A stretch of 64,000 nt of DNA from Dyella_B acidisoli (GTDB lineage: Bacteria; Pseudomonadota; Gammaproteobacteria; Xanthomonadales; Rhodanobacteraceae), in the NCBI RefSeq assembly GCF_049532895.1, contig NZ_CP064031.1, positions 992,001 to 1,056,000 on the forward strand, given 5' to 3'. Positions 33,476 to 41,755 of the stretch are shown in pieces; the first letter of the stretch is position 1; the number at the start of each line of letters is the position of its first letter. Made by a program: the position numbers and the translations under genes. Under the pieces are notes generated by a model. It worked only from the letters and a program-made list of their open reading frames with translations, made no database searches and was not told the origin of the DNA.

Positions 33476-34324
33476 ATGCAACTGTGGTCCCTCAACGGCA
33501 ACACCCAAAAACTCGACGGCGGCGCCATGTTCGGCAATGCGCCGAAAGCGATGTGGTCGCGCTGGATCGAACCCGACGAATTCAATCGCATTCCGCTCGC
33601 TTGCCGCTGTCTGTTGGTGAAAGATCTGGAAGGCCGCAATGTGCTGTTCGAAACCGGCATCGGCGCGTTCTTCGAGCCGTCGCTGCGTGAACGCTATGGC
33701 GTGGTGGAGAGCGAGCATGTGCTGTTGCATTCGCTCGCCGCGTTGGGTCTGTCGCATGAAGACATCGATGTAGTAGTGCTTTCGCACCTGCATTTCGATC
33801 ACGCAGGCGGTTTGCTTGCGCCGTGGGAGGAAGGCAAAACACCGCGGTTGCTGTTCCCGCATGCGCGTTTTCTGGTTGGCGCACAACACTGGCAGCGCGC
33901 CATGAAACCGCATCCACGCGATCGTGCCTCGTTCGTTCCCGAGTTGCAGCACCTGTTGCAAGACAGTGGACGGCTGGAACTGGTAGCGGGCGAACATTCG
34001 CAGACGCTCGGTCGGGCCGTGCGCTTCCATTTTTCGGACGGCCACACGCCAGGACTGATGTTGTCCGAAGTGGCCGGCGTAGTTTTTTGCGCCGACCTGA
34101 TTCCGGGCCGCTCCTGGGTGCACCTGCCTATCACCATGGGTTACGACCGCTTTCCAGAAGCGCTGATCGACGAAAAGCGTGCCTTCCTGGACGACAAGCT
34201 CGCGCGCAATGTGCGGCTGTTTTTCACTCACGATCACGCTTGTGCAATGGCGCGCGTGACACGTGACGAGCGTGGGCGTTATGGTACGGTCGACGAGCAA
34301 CCTGAATTGCGTGGCGTCGTCTGA
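33476..34324 (+). CDS. MBL fold metallo-hydrolase
   Basis: 282-residue metallo-beta-lactamase-fold hydrolase. The zinc motif HLHFDHAGG is at about 104-112 (H104, H106, D108, H109). The third His is in FSDGHTPGLM, the Asp in VFCADLIPG and the last His in FFTHDHACA. The first part (LFETGIGAFFE) resembles lactonase or AiiA-like members more than lactamases, but the substrate is not readable. Monocistronic, behind a REP pair. Confidence 0.88.
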   Translation: MQLWSLNGNTQKLDGGAMFGNAPKAMWSRWIEPDEFNRIPLACRCLLVKDLEGRNVLFETGIGAFFEPSLRERYGVVESEHVLLHSLAALGLSHEDIDVVVLSHLHFDHAGGLLAPWEEGKTPRLLFPHARFLVGAQHWQRAMKPHPRDRASFVPELQHLLQDSGRLELVAGEHSQTLGRAVRFHFSDGHTPGLMLSEVAGVVFCADLIPGRSWVHLPITMGYDRFPEALIDEKRAFLDDKLARNVRLFFTHDHACAMARVTRDERGRYGTVDEQPELRGVV

Positions 34325-34357
34325 CCCTTAAGATCCAAGCTCACACCCGGAGGCTCG

Positions 34358-35407
34358 ATGAGCGGCGAGCGCAAGCCACCACTCTCCATCCGTGAATTGC
34401 TTTTGCCCGCACTGGGCGCCGTGCTTCTGCTGATCGGCGTAGGTGTGGGCGCGGTCGTGGAAAAGGGACAGCTCGATTACAGCGAGCAGATGAAACGCCA
34501 CGGCGGCGACGTGCTGGATCTTGGCATCCACGGTACTCCCGATGCCAGCGAACAGGGCTTCATGGTGCGCGTGGTCGGGCAGCTGCAGGTCGTGGAAGCG
34601 CCGCTCGACAAACAGTTCAACCAGCAGACTGATCAACCCGTACTGATTCGCCACGTGCAAATGTTCCAGTGGCGCGAACTGAGTTACGGCGGCGCGCCCA
34701 CGTACGAAATGGACTGGCAAGACCATCCCGTCGATACCAGCCATTTTCAGCATCCGGAAGGCCACACCAATCCGGACAAGTTTCTGCTGCAAGGCGAGCA
34801 GTTCGATGCAGGCAAGGTGCGCTTGAATGGTTTTGTGCTTGCGCCAGCGCTGGTGCATGCGTTGGTCGGCAGCGAACCGGTCACACCGAATCTGCGCAAC
34901 CTGCCGAGCAATCTCGCTGCGAGTTTCAGCCTTTACGACAATGGCTTGGTGACCAGTGCGGTGCCGTCGCGTCCGCAGTTGGGGGATCTACGCGTGACAT
35001 GGGAAGCGGTGCCGGTGCAGACCGTCACTATTGTTGCGAAGGTGGACGGCAACAAGCTCGTGCCGGCTAGCGATGCGACAGATGGCGTCGGCTTCGCCGT
35101 GCAATCCGGCGATATGCCGCTCTCGGGCATTTTTCCCGATACGCCGTTGCCGCCTGATGTGCCGTGGTTGCGCCGCGTTCTCGCATGGTTGTTGGCCACG
35201 CTCGGTGCAGTCTTGCTGGTGCGTTGGCATTACCAGCGCATCGATCCGGTTCTTGCGCCGGCTATTGCCGTGCTGGTGATGGGTGCGGTCGATGCTGTGC
35301 TGTGGCTGGGCAATGACAATGCGGTGGCGGCGCAGTGGTTCGGCCTTGCGGTGGTAGGTGTGGCGCTGGCGGTGTGGCGCGTGCGGGCGTTGCGGGCCGT
35401 CGCATAG
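34358..35407 (+). CDS. TMEM43 family membrane protein
   Basis: 349-residue protein of the TMEM43/LUMA family (DUF1625), known mainly from human nuclear-envelope biology. One membrane segment near the N-terminus (LLLPALGAVLLLIGVGVGAV, about 14-33) precedes a large extracytoplasmic domain (about 40-265, including QMFQWRELSYGGAPTYEMDW, then QDHPVDTSHF). A C-terminal bundle of three or four membrane segments (about 270-345) follows. Function in bacteria unknown. RBS ggagg 5 bases before the ATG. Confidence 0.85.
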   Translation: MSGERKPPLSIRELLLPALGAVLLLIGVGVGAVVEKGQLDYSEQMKRHGGDVLDLGIHGTPDASEQGFMVRVVGQLQVVEAPLDKQFNQQTDQPVLIRHVQMFQWRELSYGGAPTYEMDWQDHPVDTSHFQHPEGHTNPDKFLLQGEQFDAGKVRLNGFVLAPALVHALVGSEPVTPNLRNLPSNLAASFSLYDNGLVTSAVPSRPQLGDLRVTWEAVPVQTVTIVAKVDGNKLVPASDATDGVGFAVQSGDMPLSGIFPDTPLPPDVPWLRRVLAWLLATLGAVLLVRWHYQRIDPVLAPAIAVLVMGAVDAVLWLGNDNAVAAQWFGLAVVGVALAVWRVRALRAVA

Positions 35408-35488
35408 CTTTACTTTTCCGGAGCCAGACACGGCTTTCGCTGCCGCCTTGGTTATTTTTCCTTTGAATACAAGTGTTTGTGATAGGCG

Positions 35489-35511
35489 TGGCGCCTGGGT
35501 GCCATTTTTTT
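35489..35511 (+). terminator. Possible terminator after the TMEM43-like gene
   Basis: tggcgcctgggtgcca forms a short (5-bp) stem followed directly by seven T residues. The stem is weak, so this is tentative. Confidence 0.4.
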
Positions 35512-35532
35512 GAAAAAAACTTCCAAAACCCC

Positions 35533-35561
35533 TTGCACTAAGGCGAAGTTTGGAATAAAAC
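35533..35561 (+). promoter_or_regulatory. Candidate sigma-70 promoter
   Basis: TTGCAC, 17-base spacer, TAAAAC (-35 and -10 boxes matching 5/6 and 4/6 of consensus), preceded by A/T tracts (gaaaaaaacttccaaaacc) that look like an UP element. It would drive rightward transcription into the atypical region and the 254-residue frame. Confidence 0.45.
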
Positions 35562-35816
35562 ACATTTGAACACTCATTTCGCTAATAAACATATAGCGGT
35601 GATGTCGTAAGGAGCGGAAACGGCATCGCGTGGAGATGAAAGGGGCACTCGCAGTCAGTGCACGGAAAGTTCCAAGCCCACCCAAGCTGGCTTGGACCCT
35701 CAAATGAGGATGACGTGGAACTGGGTCATAGAGCGAGGCCTTCTGACTTCCCCCTGTTTCTCCAGTCGGTGCTCGAACGAGCAGATCTCGACTACGCATA
35801 GCGGGGGCGCTTCCAA

Positions 35817-36581
35817 ATGCGCAACGCAAAGTGTTTCAAGCTGACAAGGAAGTGGAGAGTGTCGCTTAAGCGCACTCGGGTGGCCGAAGAAGGAAGTACG
35901 CCGGGCCACCGATGCAGAAATGCTGCTTTTCAAACGCATGGCACCTCTACACATGAGGAAGCGGGCACTGCGAAAAAGTACACCTGCATCAGGGGAGACA
36001 AATCGGCTGGAGCGATCAGCTCTCCGTGGTATCGAGGAAGAAGCATCGCCCATGAGCTGGTCGACAACGCGCGGGTTTTCAGCGAGTTGTCACATGACGT
36101 CGTAAGGCTGATCGACGAAGTGGAGAACTCCGCGTCGAAACTGGTTTCGCCGCCCACGGCAGATCATCAAGAAGTCCAGCATTTTTCTTCGCTGGCGAGT
36201 CAAGTTCTGAAAAATGCGCAGCGCGGTTCAGTCGCTTGTAAACATATCGATGCAGTCGTTGCCGACAGCGTGGATCGTATCCGCCAAAGCATGATCGTGA
36301 TGGAGCAGGCGGGTCTGCAAATGCTCCATATCATCGATTCCGTTATCCAAGGTGCGGAAATGACGGCCTTCATGGGGAATAAGCAGCAGAGTGTTTCCTG
36401 TGCCGAGCCGACGGTAGACGCTGATGACAGCGATCTGTTGCAGCAGGAGGCCACGTTGGCCGTGCAAGATCTCAAATGCTGGGCGCTTGTGCTGAAGCGA
36501 AATCTGCAATCGCTGCGTATGTCCGAGCAGGACGAGACTGCGTTCGACGCGCGCTTGGTCGCTGACGGAACTACAGGTTAG
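35817..36581 (+). CDS. Hypothetical helical protein, start uncertain
   Basis: 254 codons; I do not recognise the protein. The first 80 or so residues are cysteine- and arginine-rich and do not look like real protein, whereas from about residue 80 on (ELVDNARVFSELSHDVVRLI, then a long amphipathic stretch to the end) the composition is that of a helical coil. The real start may be internal, or a frameshift may join it to the overlapping +1-type frame at about 35920-36105 (MRKRALRKSTPASGETNRLE). Base use is more AT-rich than neighbouring genes. Confidence 0.5.
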   Translation: MRNAKCFKLTRKWRVSLKRTRVAEEGSTPGHRCRNAAFQTHGTSTHEEAGTAKKYTCIRGDKSAGAISSPWYRGRSIAHELVDNARVFSELSHDVVRLIDEVENSASKLVSPPTADHQEVQHFSSLASQVLKNAQRGSVACKHIDAVVADSVDRIRQSMIVMEQAGLQMLHIIDSVIQGAEMTAFMGNKQQSVSCAEPTVDADDSDLLQQEATLAVQDLKCWALVLKRNLQSLRMSEQDETAFDARLVADGTTG

Positions 36582-36795
36582 CGGCACTGAATGGTGGGCT
36601 TCCTCCCTTGCTAGCAGGCATAGGTATCTACACAACTCTCAACGCGTTTTTTGATGACGCCTAACCGTTGTCCTCGCGACTAAGAAGTTTGACGAGTCGC
36701 TGAGCCCCAGTTTTCACCGGGCAATGGTGAGATAAAAAAGCAGAGTTATACGAGTTGCGTAGAGATGTGCAGCTAGCAGGGGAGGGGGAGGATCA

Positions 36796-37362
36796 TTAAC
36801 TGAATGCCTCGGTGTGCTCAATAAACCACAGCCCCGCGAACAGTTTCGGATCGATCGAGTAACCATCTTTCGCACGCGCCATCAACCACTCACCCGCTTC
36901 GAGCCGTGGCACTTCATGCACCACGATGTTTTCGGTGCCATCGCCGCCGCCGTCACTCACCTTCACCAGATCGTGCGCACGCACGAAGGCGATGATCTCG
37001 TTGCTCATGCCGGATGACGATGGCCCTTCGTGCACGAAGCTGACATGGTCGCAGCGGTAACCGGTTTCCTCTTCCAGCTCGCGTTGCGCGGCGATGAGTG
37101 CACTTTCATGTTGCTGATCCGCCAGGTCACCTACCAGGCCTGCCGGCATTTCAATGGTGAAATGCTGCACGGCTACGCGGTATTGCTCCACGAAAAGCAC
37201 CTTGTCTTCGGGCGTTACCGCCAGAATGATCACGGCGCCGCCGGGGTTGTTGCGCTCGGCGAATTCCCAGCGCCCGCGGCGGCGCAGGCGCAGCCAACGG
37301 CCCTGATAGAGCGTTTCTACAGGAGCGTTGGCGTCTTCAGGTTTGCGGTTGATGTCGTTCAT
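36796..37362 (-). CDS. NUDIX hydrolase, ADP-ribose pyrophosphatase-like
   Basis: 188-residue NUDIX hydrolase. The Nudix box runs from GLVGDLADQQHESALIAAQR into ELEEETGYR (about 79-107), with REx2EE as REL-EEE. The N-terminal beta-sheet (TLYQGRWLRLRRRGRWEFAE) and late segment FVEQYRVAVQHFTIEMPAG match the NudF/ADP-ribose type. It hydrolyses nucleoside diphosphates linked to another moiety. Upstream of the exonuclease gene in a minus-strand cluster by 22 bases. Confidence 0.9.
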   Translation of the reverse strand: MNDINRKPEDANAPVETLYQGRWLRLRRRGRWEFAERNNPGGAVIILAVTPEDKVLFVEQYRVAVQHFTIEMPAGLVGDLADQQHESALIAAQRELEEETGYRCDHVSFVHEGPSSSGMSNEIIAFVRAHDLVKVSDGGGDGTENIVVHEVPRLEAGEWLMARAKDGYSIDPKLFAGLWFIEHTEAFS

Positions 37363-37384
37363 GGAAATGATTCAGTAGGAAACT

Positions 37385-38278
37385 TTAGAGGCTGGTGAGT
37401 GCGCGCAGCCGATTGCGCGTCAACGGACCGAAGCGAAGTTGCTCACACAGCGCTTCGAGCGTGTCCACGCCACGTTTGCGAATCAACACCTCGGCGCCGC
37501 CTTCGATAGGTGCATCCAGCGCGATGCGGGTCAGTCGGCGATAGAGTCTGGCAGCGTCGGCGTGTTCGCGTAGTTTCGCAGCGCAGCTCGCTGCACCGCG
37601 CAGACGCAAGAATGCAACTTCATCCACGCGATCGAGCAATTCATCCAGGCTGCCGAAATGTGCGAGCAGCGCGGCGGCGGTTTTCGCGCCGATGCTGGGT
37701 ACGCCCGGGATGTTGTCGACCGCGTCGCCACATAGCGCGAGAAAATCCGCGACCTGAGTCGGGTGTACCCCCAGTTTTTCGAACACACCCGCTGGCCCCC
37801 AGCGAAGGTTGCGTGCGTAATCCCATTGCTCGTCGTGCTCGCCCAACAGCTGGCCGAAATCCTTGTCGGCAGACACGATCACACTGCGGAATCCCTGCGC
37901 ACGCAAACTCCACAGGGTGCTACCGATCAGATCGTCCGCTTCGAAGCTGTGATCGATCAACACGCGAATGCCGAGCGCTTCCGTCACCGCGCGGCATTGC
38001 ACGAACTGCCGTTCAAGATCAGGTGGGGGCAGCTCGCGATTGGCCTTGTAGGCCGGGTAGATCGCGTTGCGAAATGACGTGGTAAGCGATGCATCGAACG
38101 CCACGGCGAGATGCGAAGGATCTTCGCGCTCGAGCAATTCGCATAGAAAACGGGTGTAGCCATGCACCGCATTGACCGGATGGCCGTCCGCATCGTGAAA
38201 CTCGTCGGGCATCGAATGCCAGGCGCGGAACACATACAGGCTGCCGTCGATCAGATGTGCGGTGGGTAGCTGGGACAT
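37385..38278 (-). CDS. 5'-3' exonuclease (FEN-like, standalone)
   Basis: 297-residue FEN/5'-3' exonuclease, like the N-terminal domain of DNA polymerase I but free-standing. Acidic metal-site motifs LIDGSLYVFRAWH, VAFDASL, DHSFEADDLIGST, VSADKDFGQLL are seen. The helix-hairpin-helix region DNIPGVPSIGAKTAAALLAH is intact. It resembles ExoIX/Xni or an independent flap nuclease. The nitroreductase gene ends 4 bases upstream, so they share an operon. Confidence 0.93.
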   Translation of the reverse strand: MSQLPTAHLIDGSLYVFRAWHSMPDEFHDADGHPVNAVHGYTRFLCELLEREDPSHLAVAFDASLTTSFRNAIYPAYKANRELPPPDLERQFVQCRAVTEALGIRVLIDHSFEADDLIGSTLWSLRAQGFRSVIVSADKDFGQLLGEHDEQWDYARNLRWGPAGVFEKLGVHPTQVADFLALCGDAVDNIPGVPSIGAKTAAALLAHFGSLDELLDRVDEVAFLRLRGAASCAAKLREHADAARLYRRLTRIALDAPIEGGAEVLIRKRGVDTLEALCEQLRFGPLTRNRLRALTSL

Positions 38279-38282
38279 GGGC

Positions 38283-38852
38283 TTATCCCTTCCATTCAGT
38301 GAGCAGATCGTCGAGCGCGGGGCGATCGCGATCGGGAATTTCGGTTTGCGGCGTGCCGATGTGCACGAAGCCGATGACGCATTCGTGCTTGGCCAGGCCG
38401 AGCAAACCGGCTACTTCTGCATCATAGGCTGCCCAACCTGTGAGCCACTGCGCGCCGAAACCCAGCGCGTAAGCGCCAAGCAGGATGTTGTAGGCCACGT
38501 TGCCGGCGCACAGCTTCTGTTCGATTTCCGGAATGCCGTTCTCGTGATCGATGCGTGCGATGACTGCGATCACCAGCGGTGCGAAGGTGTAGCGCAACCG
38601 CTCTTTTTCGCGTTTGGATTCCGGTAGCTCCGGATCGCGTCGAATGGCGCGCTCCGTAAGCAACGCGCCGAACTTCAGCTTGGCATCGTCGCGCAACGCT
38701 ATCAAACGAAAAGGAACGAGCTTGCCATGATCGGGTACGCGGATGGCGGCTTCCAACAGGCCGCGCAAGGTGGCTGCATCGGGCGCAGGTTCGCCGAGCT
38801 GGCGCGAAGGTGCGGAATGGCGTTGCTGCAGCAAGGTGAGCGCATCGAGCAT
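38283..38852 (-). CDS. Nitroreductase family protein (YdjA-like)
   Basis: 189-residue FMN-dependent nitroreductase. It opens LTLLQQRHSAPSRQLGEPAP and has RVPDHGKLVPFRLIAL, KLCAGNVAYNILLGAYALGF and LTGWAAYD, in the compact YdjA layout. Reduces nitro or quinone compounds with NAD(P)H. It is the most upstream gene of the minus-strand trio ending in the Nudix gene. Confidence 0.9.
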   Translation of the reverse strand: MLDALTLLQQRHSAPSRQLGEPAPDAATLRGLLEAAIRVPDHGKLVPFRLIALRDDAKLKFGALLTERAIRRDPELPESKREKERLRYTFAPLVIAVIARIDHENGIPEIEQKLCAGNVAYNILLGAYALGFGAQWLTGWAAYDAEVAGLLGLAKHECVIGFVHIGTPQTEIPDRDRPALDDLLTEWKG

Positions 38853-38980
38853 GGGAAGGCGTGCCTGGGAAAACGCTTATCCTACAACCGTCTGCATCCG
38901 GTCACGATGCCTTTCAGTCACGCAGACGTACGCGAGCCAAGGGCCTACGATCCGCGCACCCCTCCAAAGGAGCGCTTGGT

Positions 38981-39871
38981 ATGAAGCTGCTGAAAAGTGT
39001 GATCGCCATCTTCCTGCTTACGCTGCTTTCGGGAGCGCATGCCAGCGAAGCCGCAGCGTTGATCAGTGACAGTTATTTCACGACCGACGATGGTGCGCGC
39101 ATTCACTACCTGCAGGCGGGGCAGGATCGAGCGGCACCAGCGCTGGTGCTGATTCCCGGTTGGACTTTGACGACATCGCTGTGGCACGAGCAATTGGAGC
39201 GATTTTCGCGGCAAAGGCGTGTGATTGCCGTGGACTCGCGCTCGCAAGGCGAGTCGTCGATCATGCTGACCGGCAATACGCCGGAGCGTCGCGCGCAGGA
39301 TTTGCACGCATTGCTGGCGTCGCTGCACATCGATCGCTGTGTGCTGGTGGGATGGTCGCAGGGTGCGCAGGATGTTGCCGCCTATGTGCAGCAGTTCGGT
39401 ACTGCTTCGCTTGCCGGCGTGGTGTTTGTGGATTCGCCGGTTTCCGCGGGCACCAATGAGCTGGATATCCGCAAGGCATTCAGCAAAGCAATTCTTTCAG
39501 GATTGTCGCGCTACGCGGCACAGCCGGCCGATTACAGCGCCGGCATAGTGCGTTCCATCTTCAAGCATCCGCCCGCGAACATCGACGCGGTGATTGCTCA
39601 GGCTCAGCACACGCCCGTAGCAGTCGGTACCGCGATGCTGACGGCGGATATCTTCGGCGCCGATCGCCGGCCGGCGCTGCAGAAGATCGATCGTCCCACG
39701 CTGGTGATTGCTTCAGCAGAATCGCCGCTGCTCGATGCGCAGAAGGAAATGGCCACGGCGATTCGTGGTGCGCGTTTCATCGCAGTGCCGAACACGCGTC
39801 ACGCAGTGTTCGTGGATGACCCACAGGCATTCGACACTGCGCTCGAGCAACTGCTGAGTCGTAGCCAGTAG
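38981..39871 (+). CDS. Exported alpha/beta hydrolase
   Basis: 296-residue secreted alpha/beta hydrolase. ATG 38981 has an aaggag RBS and opens a signal peptide (MKLLKSVIAIFLLTLLSGAH, cleavage after AHA). The nucleophile elbow is GWSQG (GxSxG), the oxyanion strand is IPGWTLTTSLWHEQL and the catalytic His is in NTRHAVFVDDP. Substrate not determinable; it resembles non-haem peroxidases and small esterases. Divergent from the nitroreductase. Confidence 0.88.
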   Translation: MKLLKSVIAIFLLTLLSGAHASEAAALISDSYFTTDDGARIHYLQAGQDRAAPALVLIPGWTLTTSLWHEQLERFSRQRRVIAVDSRSQGESSIMLTGNTPERRAQDLHALLASLHIDRCVLVGWSQGAQDVAAYVQQFGTASLAGVVFVDSPVSAGTNELDIRKAFSKAILSGLSRYAAQPADYSAGIVRSIFKHPPANIDAVIAQAQHTPVAVGTAMLTADIFGADRRPALQKIDRPTLVIASAESPLLDAQKEMATAIRGARFIAVPNTRHAVFVDDPQAFDTALEQLLSRSQ

Positions 39872-39952
39872 GCTGGGTTAGCGCAGCGTAACCCAACGCA
39901 TTCGAGCAGCATTGTTGGGTTACCCCCGGATCAAGTCCGGGGTAACCCAACG
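39871..39952. repeat. Palindromic repeat unit with strong hairpin (family 5)
   Basis: ggctgggttagcgcagcgta followed by acccaac is a first hairpin, and ttgggttacccccggatcaa with gtccggggtaacccaac a second, stem of about 16 bp. It fills the gap between the convergent hydrolase and cdd genes, so it may stop transcription in both directions even without a T run. Confidence 0.75.
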
Positions 39953-39954
39953 AA

Positions 39955-40368
39955 TCAGTCGGCGGTATTAAGCCTGAATCCGTCAGGGAGCAGTGCTTCT
40001 ACGGTGGTCTGCCGCATGACGCCAGCCACATTGGCCAGCAGCACCGGCATGTCGCTTGTGCATAGTTCGGCCAGCACCTGGCGACAGGAGCCGCATGGCG
40101 TAACCGGTTCCGGTGTATCGGCAATCACGGCGATGGCGCTGAAATCGCCGGGCTTGCAGCCCGCGGCGATGGCACTGAACAAAGCCGTGCGTTCGGCGCA
40201 ATTGCACAGACCGTATGCGGCATTTTCCACATTGCAGCCGGGGAACACGCGGCCGTCTTTCGTCTGCAATGCGGCACCGACCTGGAAGCGGGAGTAAGGC
40301 GCGTATGCCAGTTCGCGCGCGCGGCGGGCAAAGTCCAACAGGGTGCTGCTGACGATCTGCTCGGACAC
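39955..40368 (-). CDS. cdd: Cytidine deaminase Cdd
   Basis: 137-residue homotetrameric-type cytidine deaminase. Starts at GTG 40368 with gaggaaa RBS. Zinc and catalytic motifs: NVENAAYGLCNCAERTALF (Cys and Glu) and PCGSCRQVL (two Cys). The N-terminal RRARELAYAPYSRFQVGAAL is the nucleoside-binding region. Salvages cytidine and deoxycytidine to uridines. Confidence 0.96.
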   Translation of the reverse strand: MSEQIVSSTLLDFARRARELAYAPYSRFQVGAALQTKDGRVFPGCNVENAAYGLCNCAERTALFSAIAAGCKPGDFSAIAVIADTPEPVTPCGSCRQVLAELCTSDMPVLLANVAGVMRQTTVEALLPDGFRLNTAD

Positions 40369-40420
40369 AAGGGTTTCCTCGTAACCCCCGATTCGGGCCA
40401 GTCAGTCTAACCCGCGATGG

Positions 40421-40579
40421 AGCCTGTCTACGATCTTTGCGTGGTTCGCGTTGCGTCTGAGTGGCTGTCAGGTGGTAGTGCGTGGCGCAGCGCCAGACTG
40501 GCCGTCTGGTCAAGCCGCGCGCTGCCGCATGGCGGCCACTCGGGCACAACGAGGGCTACGCAGAGATCGTAGACAGGCT
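40421..40579. mobile_element. Palindromic MITE-like element, copy B
   Basis: 159-base element related in reverse orientation to copy A (6446-6610). Ends are agcctgtctacgatct and its inverse agatcgtagacaggct, a perfect 16-base match. The core includes ccagactggccgtctggtca, corresponding to the inverse of ccagacagccagtctgg in copy A. It sits between cdd and pntA alpha-1, in the pnt promoter region. Confidence 0.8.
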
Positions 40580-40620
40580 CTTAGGCTACGATGGGAAATC
40601 TGACCTGCAGGAGATGGCCG

Positions 40621-41721
40621 ATGTCGATCACCGTGTCCGCATTGCGTGAAACCGCCGCTGGTGAGCGGCGAGTGGCAATCACGCCGGAAGTAGCAAAGAA
40701 GCTGCGCGGCAAAGGGCTGCGCGTGCTGCTTGAACACGGCGCAGGTGCCGCGGCCGGTTTTCCGGATGCGGGCTATGCAGAGGTCGAATTTGCCAGTGCG
40801 GCGGACGTACTGGCGCAGGCTGATCTGCTGACCTGCGTGCTGCCGCCCGAAGATGCTGCACTGGCCCATCTACGCGAAGGCGCCATCGTGCTCGGCCAAT
40901 TGCGACCGCACGGCGCGGCGGCGCGTATCGCCGCGTTGGCGCAGAAGAAGCTGACGGCATTCGCACTGGAATTGCTGCCGCGAACGACGCGTGCGCAGGC
41001 GATGGACGTACTGAGTTCGCAAGCGGCAGTGGCGGGTTATCGCGCCATGCTGATCGCAGCCGACAATGCGCCGAAATTCTTTCCCATGCTGACCACGGCG
41101 GCCGGCACCATCCGTCCTTCGCGCGTGCTGGTCATTGGCGCGGGCGTCGCAGGCCTGCAGGCGATTGCCACGGCGCGCCGGCTTGGCGCGCAGATTGAAG
41201 GTTACGACGTACGTCCGGAAACGCGCGAGCAGGTGGAGTCGCTGGGCGCGAAGTTTCTGGATCTGGGTGTGAGTGCTGCCGGTAGTGGCGGTTACGCGCG
41301 CGAACTCACAGCCGAAGAGCGCGCAGCTCAGCAGCAAGCGTTGGCGGAACATCTGAAAGTGTTCGACGTGGTGGTGACGACCGCGGCCGTGCCGGGACGT
41401 GCCGCGCCGAAGATCCTTACGGTAGCGATGGTCGAAGGCATGAAGCCGGGCGCCCTGATCGTTGATCTTGCCGCCGAAAGCGGCGGCAATTGCGAGCTGA
41501 CGCGTCCGGGCGAGCGCGTGGAGCAGGGCGGTGTGACGATTCTCGGGCCGCTCAATCTCGCTGCTGGCGCGGCGCTGCACGCTTCGGAGATGTACGCGCG
41601 CAACATCTACAACTTCGCGGAATTGCTGGTGCGTGATGGCGCGCTGCAGCCGGATTTTCAGGATGAGCTGGTGGCGAAGAGTTGCGTGGCGCGCAATGGC
41701 GAAGCGCTAGTTAATGCCTGA
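40621..41721 (+). CDS. pntAA: NAD(P) transhydrogenase subunit alpha, part 1 (NAD-binding)
   Basis: 366-residue dI domain of proton-translocating transhydrogenase, the cytosolic NAD(H)-binding part. Start at ATG 40621, preceded by caggaga. It resembles alanine dehydrogenase: RETAAGERRVAITPEVAKKL, then Rossmann VLVIGAGVAGLQAIATARRL, and the mobile loop (about 215-240). Alpha-1 is a separate gene, as in alphaproteobacteria and Lysobacterales. Between it and alpha-2 lies a minus-strand sigma-factor cluster of about 1.7 kb. Confidence 0.95.
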   Translation: MSITVSALRETAAGERRVAITPEVAKKLRGKGLRVLLEHGAGAAAGFPDAGYAEVEFASAADVLAQADLLTCVLPPEDAALAHLREGAIVLGQLRPHGAAARIAALAQKKLTAFALELLPRTTRAQAMDVLSSQAAVAGYRAMLIAADNAPKFFPMLTTAAGTIRPSRVLVIGAGVAGLQAIATARRLGAQIEGYDVRPETREQVESLGAKFLDLGVSAAGSGGYARELTAEERAAQQQALAEHLKVFDVVVTTAAVPGRAAPKILTVAMVEGMKPGALIVDLAAESGGNCELTRPGERVEQGGVTILGPLNLAAGAALHASEMYARNIYNFAELLVRDGALQPDFQDELVAKSCVARNGEALVNA

Positions 41722-41725
41722 TGCG

Positions 41726-41751
41726 CAGGTTGGGGTGCGAACCCAAACCTG
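41726..41751. repeat. Family 3 palindrome, single unit
   Basis: caggttggggtgcgaaccca followed by aacctg forms a 7-base stem between the convergent pntAA and DUF3106 genes. Single copy of the same unit seen at 46446 and 48859. Confidence 0.65.
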
Positions 41752-41755
41752 CCTA

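Larger units (their letters stand above)
35408..35816. other. AT-rich gap after the TMEM43-like gene
   Basis: About 410 bases, visibly more AT-rich than its surroundings in the first 180 bases (runs of T and A around 35500-35530, then aataaacatata). It contains a possible terminator (35489-35511) and promoter (35533-35561). Between about 35590 and 35816 I find no good protein-coding frame on either strand; a noncoding RNA is possible but not supported by a structure. Confidence 0.5.
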
